Assembly: GCA_023444765.1 (NCBI GenBank)
Contig: JAEXLY010000107.1
Location: 1-46,699, forward strand
Direction: 5' to 3'
Length of the DNA stretch: 46,699 nucleotides
DNA from: Pseudomonadota bacterium
GTDB lineage: Bacteria; Pseudomonadota; Gammaproteobacteria; Xanthomonadales; Xanthomonadaceae
In this document: one piece after another, positions 1 through 7,730 of the stretch
Position numbering within the stretch: position 1 is the stretch's first letter
Layout of the letters: each line of letters begins with the position of its first letter
Notes under the pieces: model-generated
The model's input: the letters and a program-made list of their open reading frames with translations, nothing else
Database searches by the model: none
Told to the model about the DNA's origin: nothing
Program-made: the position numbers and the translations under genes

Positions 1-46
1 GTGCAGCAACGACGGCGCCTCAAGCATCGGCCTGTACGGCCGCTAA
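1..46 (+). CDS. 3' end of an unidentified gene (partial)
   Basis: The first bases read in frame 2 as a plausible C-terminus (CSNDGASSIGLYGR) ending in TAA at 44-46, with G/C-rich third positions. The body of the gene lies outside the window, so no family can be given. It is followed 43 nt later by the response regulator gene on the same strand. Confidence 0.3.
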   Translation, partial: CSNDGASSIGLYGR

Positions 47-89
47 CGCGAGCAGACCCACGCGTCCACGCGCCGACCAGGAGACCCCG

Positions 90-458
90 ATGACCGCCAG
101 ACCGACCGTGTTGCTGTGCGACGACTCGCGCGCGCTGCGCATGCTCGCGGCAGGCCAGCTGCATGAAGCCGGTTTCGAGGTGGCGGGCGAGGCGGGCAAC
201 GGCCTGGAGGCGGTCCGCCAGTACCAGGCGCTGCGCCCGGACCTGGTGCTGCTCGACCTGGTGATGCCCGAGTGCGACGGACGGCGCGCGCTCGCCCGGA
301 TCCTCGAACTCGATCCGCAGGCGCGCGTGGTGATCCTCAGTTCGCTGGGGTCGCAGGGCGACATCGAGGAATGCCTGCGGCTGGGCGCCCGCTCCTACCT
401 GCAGAAGCCCATCGACCCCGAGGCGATGGAACGCGTGCTCCACCAGGTGCTCGCCTGA
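90..458 (+). CDS. CheY-like single-domain response regulator
   Basis: A 122-residue stand-alone receiver domain. The acidic pocket is D11-D12, the phosphoacceptor is D56 in LLDLVMP, and the conserved lysine is K106 in LQKP. There is no output domain, so it should act by protein-protein contact, as in chemotaxis or motility signalling. An AGGAG Shine-Dalgarno lies about 6 nt before the ATG. The next gene, 37 nt downstream, carries a CheX-type phosphatase motif, and such proteins dephosphorylate CheY-like receivers, so the two probably form a signalling pair. The kinase is not in the window. Confidence 0.9.
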   Translation: MTARPTVLLCDDSRALRMLAAGQLHEAGFEVAGEAGNGLEAVRQYQALRPDLVLLDLVMPECDGRRALARILELDPQARVVILSSLGSQGDIEECLRLGARSYLQKPIDPEAMERVLHQVLA

Positions 459-495
459 CCGGCGGCGCGTTCCCCGACTACCCGAGGCGCACGAG

Positions 496-1353
496 ATGAC
501 AGCGAAATTCCTGGGCCAGTTCCTGCTGGAACGTGGCGTGATCACCGCGCCGCAGCTGCTGGCCGCCATCGAGGCGCAGCGCGCCTCCAACCCGCTGCTG
601 GGCGAACTGGCCGTCCGCCAGGGCCTGCTGGACGAGGCGCAGGCGCGGCGGATCAACGAACGCCAGCGCGTGGAGGACCGCCGCTTCGGCGACATCGCGC
701 TGGACATGGGTGTGCTCGACCAGGCCCAGCTCGACGCATTGCTCGAGGCGCAGAAGACGCAGCGCAAGATGCTCGGACAGGTGCTGCTGGAGCAGGGCGT
801 GCTCGACGCGCAGCGGCTGGACGCCGAACTGGCGCTGCACCGCGCCAGCCAGGAGCAGGCCCGGCATGCGCTGGAGGGCGCGATCGCCAGCCATGCCGCC
901 GGCAAGCTGGCAGGTATCGCGATCGACCTGTGCGGCCGCCTGTTCCCGCGCATGCTCGGCAGCCAGTGCCTGCCGGCCGAACTGCTGGCACCCGACGAGC
1001 TGGACGACTGGCCCTGCGTGGCCCATGTGCGCGTGGAGGGCGGTCATCCGCTCGACATCGCCCTGGCCACCGATCTGCCCACCGCCCGCGCGCTGGCCTG
1101 CGCCCTGCTGCGCATCGAGCCTGCGCGTTGCGACGATGCCCTGGCCGTCGATGCGCTGGGCGAGATGGTCAACGTGCTGATGGGTTACCTGGTGCGCGCG
1201 GCGCTGCCCGACGACGACGCCTCCTACCGCGCGCTGCCGCCCCGGACCACGGTCGCCGCTGCGACCCTGGCCGCCGACCGCGAACGCAGTCTCGCGATCG
1301 GCATGGGCTCGCAGCTGGGCGGCTTCGTGCTGCTCGTGGGCCGGCCGGGCTGA
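496..1353 (+). CDS. CheX-domain phosphatase with GspE-N-like helical repeats
   Basis: 285 residues. The N-terminal 120 residues contain repeats of the type found at the N-terminus of type II secretion/pilus ATPases: LGQFLLERGVITAPQL, LGELAVRQGLLDEAQ, FGDIALDMGVLDQAQ and LGQVLLEQGVLDAQ. Residues ~135-285 resemble the CheC/CheX/FliY phosphatase fold and carry its ExxN signature in DALGEMVNVLMG (E223, N226). In that family this pair positions the water that hydrolyses CheY-phosphate. It sits directly after the receiver gene, so its likely substrate is that receiver. No membrane segment or signal peptide is visible. The fusion of the two modules is the unusual part; see findings. Confidence 0.8.
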   Translation: MTAKFLGQFLLERGVITAPQLLAAIEAQRASNPLLGELAVRQGLLDEAQARRINERQRVEDRRFGDIALDMGVLDQAQLDALLEAQKTQRKMLGQVLLEQGVLDAQRLDAELALHRASQEQARHALEGAIASHAAGKLAGIAIDLCGRLFPRMLGSQCLPAELLAPDELDDWPCVAHVRVEGGHPLDIALATDLPTARALACALLRIEPARCDDALAVDALGEMVNVLMGYLVRAALPDDDASYRALPPRTTVAAATLAADRERSLAIGMGSQLGGFVLLVGRPG

Positions 1354-1420
1354 GCGGTTGCCGGCGCGGGGCGCCGGCGATGACGGGATCTCCACGGCCC
1401 CGTGGACCTGCGGCCAGCGT

Positions 1421-1717
1421 TCAGCAGCCGGCCTGCTCCAGTGCCGCCGGCAGGCCTGCCTGCACGCCTGCCTCGATCCTCCGCAGGTAGTCGCCGCAAC
1501 CGTGGGGCGCGCGGCAATCGCGGCGGGCGCTGGTGATGACGCAGGGCTGGTCGCGACGCGCGATCGCGTAGCCCGCCTGCGCCAGCGCGGCCACCAGCGC
1601 AGTGTCCTCGAACACGGCCACGTCCCGGCCGAGCGCGGCCCAGTCGCGGTCGGCGTGGCTCTGTCGCACGAACACGGCCAGATCCGCGCAGCGGCGGGCA
1701 TGGGCCCGTCGCTGCAC
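1421..1717 (-). CDS. Hypothetical protein, 5' end uncertain, possibly frameshifted
   Basis: This 98-residue frame (GTG start at 1717) has plausible composition in its C-terminal part: AVFEDTALVAALAQAGYAIA, then a cysteine-containing stretch ending LEQAGC. A second frame beginning ATG at 1797 (MTPGEAATSACHEVLDA) looks coding for its first ~35 residues and then becomes arginine-rich, while this frame becomes plausible at about the same place (1685-1700). That pattern suggests one ~125-residue protein (1421-1797) broken by a frameshift, or a wrong start. No family is recognised. There is no convincing Shine-Dalgarno for either start. Confidence 0.35.
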   Translation of the reverse strand: MQRRAHARRCADLAVFVRQSHADRDWAALGRDVAVFEDTALVAALAQAGYAIARRDQPCVITSARRDCRAPHGCGDYLRRIEAGVQAGLPAALEQAGC

Positions 1718-1843
1718 AGCGGCCCGGGACCCATGGCACGTGCCGTGGCGTCGAGCACCTCGTGGCAGGCGCTTGTCGCCGCCTCCCCAGGCGTCATGCC
1801 CGTGACAGTCAACGGATTCGGCGGATCGAACCAGCCGCCGCGC

Positions 1844-2155
1844 TCAGCGGTACCTGCGCAGGTGCAGCAGGCTCGCCACCAGCACCGCCAGCATTGATGC
1901 CGCCAGCAGTGCCGCCGGGAACCACGACGGGACGCTTGGGGGCGCCAGCCAGGTACCGGCCAGCGACAGTGCGCAGGCCACAAGCAGCGCCTTGCCGGAG
2001 AAGGCGTTGGCCGGATACCAGACCTCGTGGCTGGCCAGCGTGCGGGGCGTGCGGAAGCCATAGAGGTGGTTGGGCGGCACCTTGCGCAGTACCAGGGGGA
2101 TGGCAAGGGCGGCGATCAGCGCGCAGGCCAGCGTGACGAGGATGCGCACATCCAT
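1844..2155 (-). CDS. SdpI-family-like integral membrane protein
   Basis: 103 residues with three hydrophobic helices: ~4-24, ~55-70 and ~79-97. Between the first two lies a conserved-looking loop, VPPNHLYGFRTPRTLAS, with the PN..YG(F/I)RT pattern of SdpI/YhfL membrane proteins (PF13630). Those are small inner-membrane proteins, some conferring immunity to the SdpC toxin, but short stand-alone members in proteobacteria have no established role. The start is supported by a strong AGGAGGT Shine-Dalgarno 5 nt upstream. The gene lies 65 nt downstream of the CPXCG gene on the same strand. Confidence 0.75.
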   Translation of the reverse strand: MDVRILVTLACALIAALAIPLVLRKVPPNHLYGFRTPRTLASHEVWYPANAFSGKALLVACALSLAGTWLAPPSVPSWFPAALLAASMLAVLVASLLHLRRYR

Positions 2156-2220
2156 GGGACCTCCTTGTTGCGCACGAGGGCGCGTTGCATGGGCAATGCA
2201 GGCCGGCGGCCGCGTCGTTG

Positions 2221-2415
2221 TCAGCTCCCGCTCTCGTCCTGGCCGAACACCTGCACGCCGATGCCGCCGTCGGCATCGACGTCGAGAACCACCGTCATCG
2301 GCCTGCAGCACACCGGGCAGTCCTCCACGTAGCGTTGCCCGCCGGCGCTCGCATCCAGTGCCAGCTCGACCGGCTCGCCGCAACAGGGACAACTGGCGTC
2401 ACGGAACTCGAGCAT
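2221..2415 (-). CDS. CPXCG-motif cysteine-rich protein
   Basis: A 64-residue protein with two cysteine pairs, SCPCCGEP at residues 9-16 and CPVCCRP at 33-39, that should form one zinc ribbon. Length and spacing match the small CPXCG-type cysteine-rich proteins widespread in gammaproteobacteria, whose function is unknown. The C-terminal half is acidic (DVDADGG, GQDESGS). The ATG at 2415 was chosen because the family begins only a few residues before the first cysteine pair; the frame stays open upstream but is arginine-rich and not convincing. Confidence 0.75.
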   Translation of the reverse strand: MLEFRDASCPCCGEPVELALDASAGGQRYVEDCPVCCRPMTVVLDVDADGGIGVQVFGQDESGS

Positions 2416-2477
2416 GGCGTCCAGGGGGAGAACGGCCCAGGGGAAGCGAATCCTGGCGGATTGGCGCGAGTCGCGGA

Positions 2478-2858
2478 TCAGCCGCGGCCACCGCCGGCCG
2501 CATCCACTGGCGTCTGGTGATGCATCAGCAGCAGCCATTGGCCCTGGTCATGCACATAGGTCGAACTGCACTGCGCGGCGTACGGGTTGCCCGCGGTGTC
2601 CCGCTGCGCATGCGCCAGGTACGCGAGCACCGCCGTCGCCGCCCCCACCGACACCAGGTGCCGGTGGTCGAGCGACACGCTTCGCCAGCGCGGGGCCTGG
2701 TCGATGGCGGCAAGGGTCGCCTCGCGATCCAGGATACCTGCCGGCGGCGGCAGGACCATCAGGGCGTCGGGGGCGAGGTTGGCGGCATAGAAGCCCGCAG
2801 TACCGAGCCAGAACTGCTCCTCCAGCCGCCACAGGGCATCGACCTGATCCTGATCCAT
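2478..2858 (-). CDS. NTF2-like / DUF4440-type protein
   Basis: 126 residues with the cone-fold pattern of nuclear transport factor 2-like proteins: an initial helix (DALWRLEEQFWLG), a hydrophobic pocket segment (ALMVLPPPAGILDREATLAAID) and a final sheet (CSSTYVHDQGQWLLLMHHQTP). Members of this superfamily include isomerases, hydrolases and ligand-binding proteins, so the activity cannot be assigned. The start ATG at 2858 has GGAGGTTG 4 nt upstream. No signal peptide is present, so it is likely cytoplasmic. Confidence 0.7.
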   Translation of the reverse strand: MDQDQVDALWRLEEQFWLGTAGFYAANLAPDALMVLPPPAGILDREATLAAIDQAPRWRSVSLDHRHLVSVGAATAVLAYLAHAQRDTAGNPYAAQCSSTYVHDQGQWLLLMHHQTPVDAAGGGRG

Positions 2859-2931
2859 CGCAACCTCCACGGGATGGGCGCGCGTCCGGGAATGCGGATG
2901 CGGCCCGGCACGGGCCATCCGCCGCGTCAGG

Positions 2932-3501
2932 CTACTGCCGGGCAGGCGGCTGCGGCAACCCGCTTCCGCCGTTCCCGGCCGCGTGTGGCGCGTGGCGATA
3001 GCGCACCAGCTGCGCGATCGCCGTGTCCGCGTCGCCGACCACCAGCGGGGCCGGCACCGAGAGCATGAGATTCAGCGGCAGGCCGAATTCCTCGATGCTC
3101 CAGCCCTGCGTGTCGAGCACGCCATCGGGCCCGATCGCGTGGGGATGCCGCTGGCGGATGCGCTGGGCGAAGCTGCCGTGCTCGGGAATGTAGCCGAACA
3201 CCGGCTTGCCCTTCGCCACCGCGTAGCCCACCTCGAAGCAGGTGCCGCTGTCGGGCTCGGGCCCACGGAAGAAATCCAGGTTCGCCAGCACCGCGTCGGC
3301 ACGCCCGATCAGGGCGATGTTGGCGTGGTAGATCCACGCCGCCTGCGCGGCGGGGTCTGCCAGATACGCCGGCACGTCCTGGTCGAGCGGGAACAGGCCC
3401 TCGAAGCCGGCCTCGGCGCACATCGCCTTCAACGCACGGCCGCGCTCGCGCGCGTCGGGACGGAACACGTCGGGGCCGGCGAGATAGATGCTGCGGATCA
3501 C
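2932..3501 (-). CDS. Nucleoside 2-deoxyribosyltransferase-like protein
   Basis: 189 residues with the family architecture: an N-terminal beta strand and phosphate-loop-like turn (IRSIYLAGPDVF), the Y-rich loop (PAYLADPAAQAAWIYHANI), DADAVLANLDFFRG-type strand and the active-site segment SGTCFEVGYAVAKGKPV. In that segment E90 corresponds to the catalytic glutamate that forms the deoxyribosyl-enzyme intermediate. The family exchanges bases between deoxynucleosides in salvage. The GTG start at 3501 is preferred because the fold begins at residue 3; upstream in-frame codons are proline/arginine rich. The C-terminal ~15 residues are a glycine/proline tail. Confidence 0.8.
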   Translation of the reverse strand: MIRSIYLAGPDVFRPDARERGRALKAMCAEAGFEGLFPLDQDVPAYLADPAAQAAWIYHANIALIGRADAVLANLDFFRGPEPDSGTCFEVGYAVAKGKPVFGYIPEHGSFAQRIRQRHPHAIGPDGVLDTQGWSIEEFGLPLNLMLSVPAPLVVGDADTAIAQLVRYRHAPHAAGNGGSGLPQPPARQ

Positions 3502-3550
3502 CGGCTGGCCTGCCTGCGGCGGTCGGTCCGGGGTGCGGGGTGGAGCCCGA

Positions 3551-4000
3551 TCACTGCGTGCCTGCGGATGCGGCGTCCGCATCGGGCCGCTTGTCCGACA
3601 CCAGGCCAAGCTCGATGCCGCATTCCAGCAACGCCTTGCAGCCTGCGATCACCAGATTGAAGCCTTCGGTCGAGTCGAGCGCCTGCGCAACCTGTTCGTC
3701 GTCGCTGCCGATGAAACCCGATGTCAGGATGGACACGAACGTGGCGTCGTCGCCACGCGGCTCGAACAGCCATTCCACCGGCGTCGGCCAGGCGATCGCC
3801 AGCCTGCGGTTGCGCTCGAGCGCGGTCACGGTCACCTCGCCGGACACGCCGTACTGGTCCCAGTACCAGGTCACCGTCGCGTCCGGTGCAAGCGGGCCGC
3901 TGGCGCGGGAAAACCAGAACCGTGTGGCGATGGCGGGATCGACGAACGCCTCGAACACCTCGGCCACCGGCCTGCGGATGAGCATGGTGGCCCCGGGCAA
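3551..4000 (-). CDS. SRPBCC (AHSA1-type) domain protein
   Basis: About 145-149 residues. The START/AHSA1 fold is visible: IRRPVAEVFEAFVDPAIATRFW at the N-terminus, ASGPLAPDATVTWYWDQYG in the sheet, WLFEPRGDDATFVSI, and the final helix STEGFNLVIAGCKALLE. These proteins bind hydrophobic ligands or act as Hsp90 activators, and the partner is unknown. The start is unclear. In frame there are TTG at 4000 and ATG at 3985, while the best Shine-Dalgarno (GGAGGAGG) precedes an ATG at 4022 that is in another frame. That suggests a small indel near 4000-4015. Confidence 0.8.
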   Translation of the reverse strand: MPGATMLIRRPVAEVFEAFVDPAIATRFWFSRASGPLAPDATVTWYWDQYGVSGEVTVTALERNRRLAIAWPTPVEWLFEPRGDDATFVSILTSGFIGSDDEQVAQALDSTEGFNLVIAGCKALLECGIELGLVSDKRPDADAASAGTQ

Positions 4001-4168
4001 CGGGCGGTCGCGTCAATGCCATGGCAGCCTCCTCCGGCGCGGTCGGGAGATGGACCTTACCGCATCAAGCGTCGCGGATCCCGGCGGCAATGGCGTGCAC
4101 GTTGCCGGGTGCCCGGTGGTCGCGCGCGCTGCGGGCCCGGGGCATGCCGGCCGGCTGTCGCGACCACC

Positions 4169-5137
4169 TCATTCCATGATGACGTCCTCGACCGGACGCC
4201 GGAACGAGGACGGCATGCGAGGACCGCGGCCCACGCGCACCACGAGGTCGGGCCGACGCTCGCCGATGCCCAGGAAGCCGGCGAACTGGGCGCGAAGCGC
4301 CGCGACTTCCACCGGCTGGTTGATGAAGGCCGTGCGCAGGTCGAGCGCGGCGGCCTGCAGGGCGAAGCGTTCGTAGCAGCGGCCCGCCTCCACCCAGTGC
4401 AGGGGATCGTCGATCTCCGAGGCGAACACCGCGACCGCGGAGGAGGAAAGGATGTGTCGCGTGTCCCTGCGGCTCTGTCGCCGGGCCGAGAAGCCGGCGC
4501 GCATGTACAGGCGGCCGATCCGGTCCGGGACCTGCGGACTGCCCATGGCGGCGGCATACAGGCCGTCGCCGGTGGCGCGCGCGCTGCGGTGGTTGAAGCG
4601 GATCCAGGCTTGCAGCTCGTCGCGCCACGCCGGATCGGCGAACTGCGCATCGTTGCCGGCGGCGACGTACTCGGCCACCTGCGCGAGGACCACGGGTCCG
4701 TCCAGCAGCCGCACGCCGACGCCGTTGCCGTGGCCGGCCGCTTCGAGCAGGCCGCGCTCCGCGGACGTGAGCGACGATCCGTCGTAGCGGCTGCGGCTGC
4801 ATTGACGCAGGTCGATCGCCTCGTACAGCGGCGACACGACAGGCGGCGCGGGCGCGAGCTCCACCACCACGTGCCCGCTGGTCGCGTCGACGCCGACCTG
4901 TGCGTCCTGACCCGTCGCCTGCGCCGCGATCACCAGGTTCTCCGCTGCGCATCCCAGGCTCGCGAACAGATGATGGTCGTCCGGGTCGACGGCAGGGCAG
5001 CGCCGCCGCGGGTCGGGCAGGATGGTGATGCGCGTGCGCTCGATCCGGAACCGCCAGGGCTGGGTGTTGTGGCTCGAGGCCGCCCGCGTGGCGCGCTCGA
5101 CCAGATGGATGCTGCGCGTGCGGCTGGCCTGGTCCAT
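4169..5137 (-). CDS. Acg-family FMN-binding nitroreductase-like protein
   Basis: 322 residues. The N-terminal segment RAASSHNTQPWRF is the hallmark FMN-binding helix of nitroreductases. The two-half layout (second half with RSYDG-type and GGR/AGRCYERF segments) matches Acg/TM1586-like proteins, in which a nitroreductase domain is duplicated or degenerate. Such proteins bind FMN, and some act as flavin-sequestering proteins rather than as reductases. The ATG at 5137 begins MDQASRTR, about 23 residues before the FMN motif. It lies 77 nt downstream of the beta-propeller gene on the same strand. Confidence 0.8.
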   Translation of the reverse strand: MDQASRTRSIHLVERATRAASSHNTQPWRFRIERTRITILPDPRRRCPAVDPDDHHLFASLGCAAENLVIAAQATGQDAQVGVDATSGHVVVELAPAPPVVSPLYEAIDLRQCSRSRYDGSSLTSAERGLLEAAGHGNGVGVRLLDGPVVLAQVAEYVAAGNDAQFADPAWRDELQAWIRFNHRSARATGDGLYAAAMGSPQVPDRIGRLYMRAGFSARRQSRRDTRHILSSSAVAVFASEIDDPLHWVEAGRCYERFALQAAALDLRTAFINQPVEVAALRAQFAGFLGIGERRPDLVVRVGRGPRMPSSFRRPVEDVIME

Positions 5138-5214
5138 GTGTCTCGTGTCCTCCACCGGGGCGATGCCGGCGCCCGCGCAGCCGATCCGTCCGGTCCTCCG
5201 GTCGGACCCGACGC

Positions 5215-6435
5215 TCAGGGGCCGGCCGGTTGGCCCGCGCCTGCTTCGGCCGCGAGATCCAGGGCATACAGGTGCCCGTCCGTACTGCCGAAGACCAGCG
5301 TGTCGCCGGCCAGGGCTGGCGCCGAGATCACCGACCCCAACTGCAGGATCCGTCGCTCCGCCTCCTGGTGGTCGCCATCGCGGCGAAGCGCCTGGAATTC
5401 CTCGGCCAGCGCTCCGTCCTCGCCGTAGACCAGTGCGTGGTTGCGCACGCCGCCGCGGGTGCGATACGCCCGGCGCAGCTCGCCGCTGGCCGCGTCGAGC
5501 CCCTGGATCCGGCCGTCGAAGGAGGCGACGTACGCGATTCCCCCGTGCAGGACCGGCGATGCGAACACGCGTGAGGCGGTGTCGAACGTCCACGCCGGTT
5601 CGCCGGTATGCCGGTCCAGCGCATAGACGCGATGCGAGTCGGACGTCCCGAAGTACACGCGATGCGCGTCGATCGCGGGCGCGCCGATCACCCAGCTGGG
5701 CGTGCGCAGGTTCCACATCACCCGTCCGGTGGCGCGGTCGAGCACGTACAGGTTGTAGTCGCGACTGCCGACATGCACCAGCCCGCCTTCCATCGCCGGT
5801 CCGCCCTGGACCGCGCCGTCGGGAAAGTAGTGCGAGCCCAGCGTCTTGAACTGCCAGAGCGTCTCGCGGCGGACCAGGTCCACGGCGGTGACGCGCCCGT
5901 CGAAGCTGCCGAAGTAGGCGATGTCCTCCGCAAGCGCGGGCGTGCCTCGCACCGGGCCCTGCGTCTGCAGCTGCCACAGCGGCGTGCCGGTGCGCCGGTC
6001 GTACACCCTGAGGCCGCCCGACGTGCCGACGACCACCGTGTCCCGGTGCAGCACCGGGGCGGCGAGGGTGAAGTCCCAGGAATCGTGCGCGCCTGCCTCG
6101 TCCGTCCCGCTGCGCCACAGCTCGCGGCCGTCGGCGCGCGCGATGGCATGCAGGTGTCCGCTGCGCGACTGCACGAAGAGCGCATCGCCACCGACGGCGG
6201 CCTGGCCGTCGAGCGCGCCGCCGGCCTGGAAGGTCCATGCCACCTCGCCGGTGTCGATCTCGACCGCCGTCAGGCGACCGGCCTGGTTGCCCACGAACAC
6301 GCGGTCGCCATCCACGGCGGCCGGCGCGTGGATCGGCGCGCCGGTGTCGATGGCCCATTTCTCCGGCAGGGTGGATGGCGCGCCGACGGCCACGACGAGC
6401 GACAAGGCCAGGTACGCGGCCGGATTCGGAAACAT
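5215..6435 (-). CDS. PQQ-like beta-propeller (BamB-like) exported protein
   Basis: 406 residues: a short hydrophobic signal-like N-terminus (residues 6-18), then at least seven repeats of the WD40/PQQ type, each with a DG.xxVGxxxGxLxAxDxxTGxxxW pattern, for example GDRVFVGNQAGRLTAVEIDT and FGTSDSHRVYALDRHTGEP. The fold matches PQQ-binding-like quinoprotein propellers and the outer-membrane assembly lipoprotein BamB, but no lipobox cysteine is visible and the gene is not in the hisS-der context of bamB. It is most likely a periplasmic protein of unknown function. GGAG precedes the ATG by 6 nt. Confidence 0.75.
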   Translation of the reverse strand: MFPNPAAYLALSLVVAVGAPSTLPEKWAIDTGAPIHAPAAVDGDRVFVGNQAGRLTAVEIDTGEVAWTFQAGGALDGQAAVGGDALFVQSRSGHLHAIARADGRELWRSGTDEAGAHDSWDFTLAAPVLHRDTVVVGTSGGLRVYDRRTGTPLWQLQTQGPVRGTPALAEDIAYFGSFDGRVTAVDLVRRETLWQFKTLGSHYFPDGAVQGGPAMEGGLVHVGSRDYNLYVLDRATGRVMWNLRTPSWVIGAPAIDAHRVYFGTSDSHRVYALDRHTGEPAWTFDTASRVFASPVLHGGIAYVASFDGRIQGLDAASGELRRAYRTRGGVRNHALVYGEDGALAEEFQALRRDGDHQEAERRILQLGSVISAPALAGDTLVFGSTDGHLYALDLAAEAGAGQPAGP

Positions 6436-6520
6436 CGCAACTCCGCAGACGGGAAGCGGCAGGCGCCGACCGGTGGATTCTATCGGACCGGCCCGGGCGT
6501 CCGGCGCCGGCGGGTCCGGC

Positions 6521-6661
6521 CATGAAGGCCGGCGATGCGGGACACGGGCTGGCGAACCGCGGCGTGCCGGGGATGGCGGCCAGGGCGTCCTCGCATGGCG
6601 CCGATCGGAAGCCCAGGCGCGCGAAGAAGTCCGCCGCCGTGGTGCTCGGCAGGTGCCGGGT
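6521..6661 (-). pseudogene. Remnant of an ArsN2-type GNAT acetyltransferase (C-terminal part)
   Basis: One minus-strand frame here translates to TRHLPSTTAADFFARLGF followed by an AAIPGTPRFASPCPASPAFM end. This lines up with the C-terminus of the intact GNAT at 18097-18531 (TLYLLTTTAAGYFERHGY ... AAIAATSQFSGLCPGSAAFM). Upstream (6662-6925) no frame keeps the acetyl-CoA-binding motif R/QxxGxG/A, and no start or stop fits. I read it as a decayed arsenic-resistance-type N-acetyltransferase gene. The similarity to the second gene is seen directly; the ArsN2 name is from family knowledge. Confidence 0.6.
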
Positions 6662-7288
6662 ATCGACGGGCCGTCCGGCAGCGTTGCACTCCGCTTGGGA
6701 CCACCCGCGGCGCCGGGTCCGCTGCCCCGTTGCGCATCGGCCGGGGCAAACGGGCGGGGCAGCGCCGCCGCGCCCTTGATCTGCAGCCCGGTCCGGACAG
6801 GCAGCGCGTCCGCGACGCGCCGGGCAGCTGACCGTTCCACCGCGCACATCGTTCGCGGGCAGGTGGCAGGCCGGCCAGTCGGCGATGGCCGGGCGGGTCG
6901 CAGTGGCCGTAAGGGAAGTCATGCCGGGAGTTCCGGAATCGCGCGCGACGAAAACCGCATGGCAGCGCGTGTCCTGCGGCGAGGGCCCGCGCACATCGGT
7001 TGCGCCGGCGATGCCGGGCGCGCCCGTTCGTGCATGAACCGCAGCCCCGGCGTTCAGCCGCGTGACGCGAGCCAACGCGTGGCGACGGCAAATTCGTGTA
7101 TGGTGGGCGCACTGTTCAAGGCCGGGATCACGGTACATCGTGGCCCGATGCGGTAGATCTGGCTACAAGGCCGGCAACGGCCCTTTCCTGCGATCCGCTC
7201 CATCGCTTCGCGTTACCCCTTGCTCGATACAGTCCCGGCCTCGCGTGTTGCGGGTCGTGCTTCCCCAACTGATCCAAGGAGTAACACC
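6662..7288. other. Region without an intact gene upstream of the cold-shock gene
   Basis: About 630 nt. All open frames are arginine/proline-rich shadows. The left part may include more of the decayed acetyltransferase (ATG at 6922, TSLTATATRPAIADWPA). The right part (about 7080-7288) must carry the promoter and a long 5' leader for the cold-shock gene, as is usual for cspA-type genes, but I cannot fix the -35/-10 boxes with confidence. Confidence 0.4.
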
Positions 7289-7498
7289 ATGTCCGATCGT
7301 CAGACCGGCACCGTCAAGTGGTTCAACGACGCCAAGGGCTTCGGCTTCATCACCCCGCAGAGCGGCGACGACCTGTTCGTCCACTTCCGCTCGATCCAGG
7401 GTAGCGGCTTCAAGTCGCTCCAGGAAGGGCAGCGGGTGTCGTTCAAGGTCGCGCAGGGCCAGAAGGGCCTGCAGGCTGAAGAAGTCCAGGCCGAGTAA
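7289..7498 (+). CDS. Cold-shock protein (CspA family)
   Basis: 69 residues forming a single cold-shock OB fold. RNP1 is KGFGFI (residues 16-21) and RNP2 is LFVHF (29-33), preceded by TGTVKWFND. These proteins bind single-stranded RNA/DNA and melt mRNA structure. Length is exactly that of the family. An AAGGAG Shine-Dalgarno lies 8 nt before the ATG, and a strong intrinsic terminator lies 38 nt after the stop, so the gene is a monocistronic unit. Regulation by a structured 5' leader is typical, but the leader structure was not resolved here. Confidence 0.95.
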   Translation: MSDRQTGTVKWFNDAKGFGFITPQSGDDLFVHFRSIQGSGFKSLQEGQRVSFKVAQGQKGLQAEEVQAE

Positions 7499-7535
7499 TA
7501 CCGGCGCGACGCGGCAACGCGTCTGCAGGACCAGG

Positions 7536-7566
7536 ACCCCGGGCGGCGACGCCCGGGGTTCTTCCG
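7536..7566 (+). terminator. Intrinsic terminator after the cold-shock gene
   Basis: A perfect 10-bp inverted repeat, ACCCCGGGCG / CGCCCGGGGT, with a GCGA tetraloop, followed by a T-rich stretch (TTCTTCCGTTT). Confidence 0.85.
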
Positions 7567-7730
7567 TTTCAGGCCGGCGAAAGCGCATCGCGCACGGGCG
7601 CGGGCGTGCCAGCGCAGACGGTGGCTCCCGTGCAGCGCCGCCCGGCCGGCGCAGGGGCGACGCGGCAGGCGCCAAGGGCAGCCGCCCGCGAGGTCGCCGG
7701 TGCTTCCGCGTGGGCCGTTCCCGGGCCCGT

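Noticed and set aside
478..2106. 542-residue minus-strand frame
   Set aside because: It lies opposite the CheY/CheX genes and is arginine/glutamine-rich; only its N-terminal ~35 residues from 1797 look coding, and these are noted with the hypothetical gene.
3488..5428. 646-residue plus-strand frame
   Set aside because: Arginine- and histidine-rich shadow of the SRPBCC and nitroreductase genes on the other strand, a common artefact at ~70% G+C.
6662..7288. Additional intact gene upstream of the cold-shock gene
   Set aside because: No frame has a start, Shine-Dalgarno and normal composition; only the acetyltransferase remnant is defensible.
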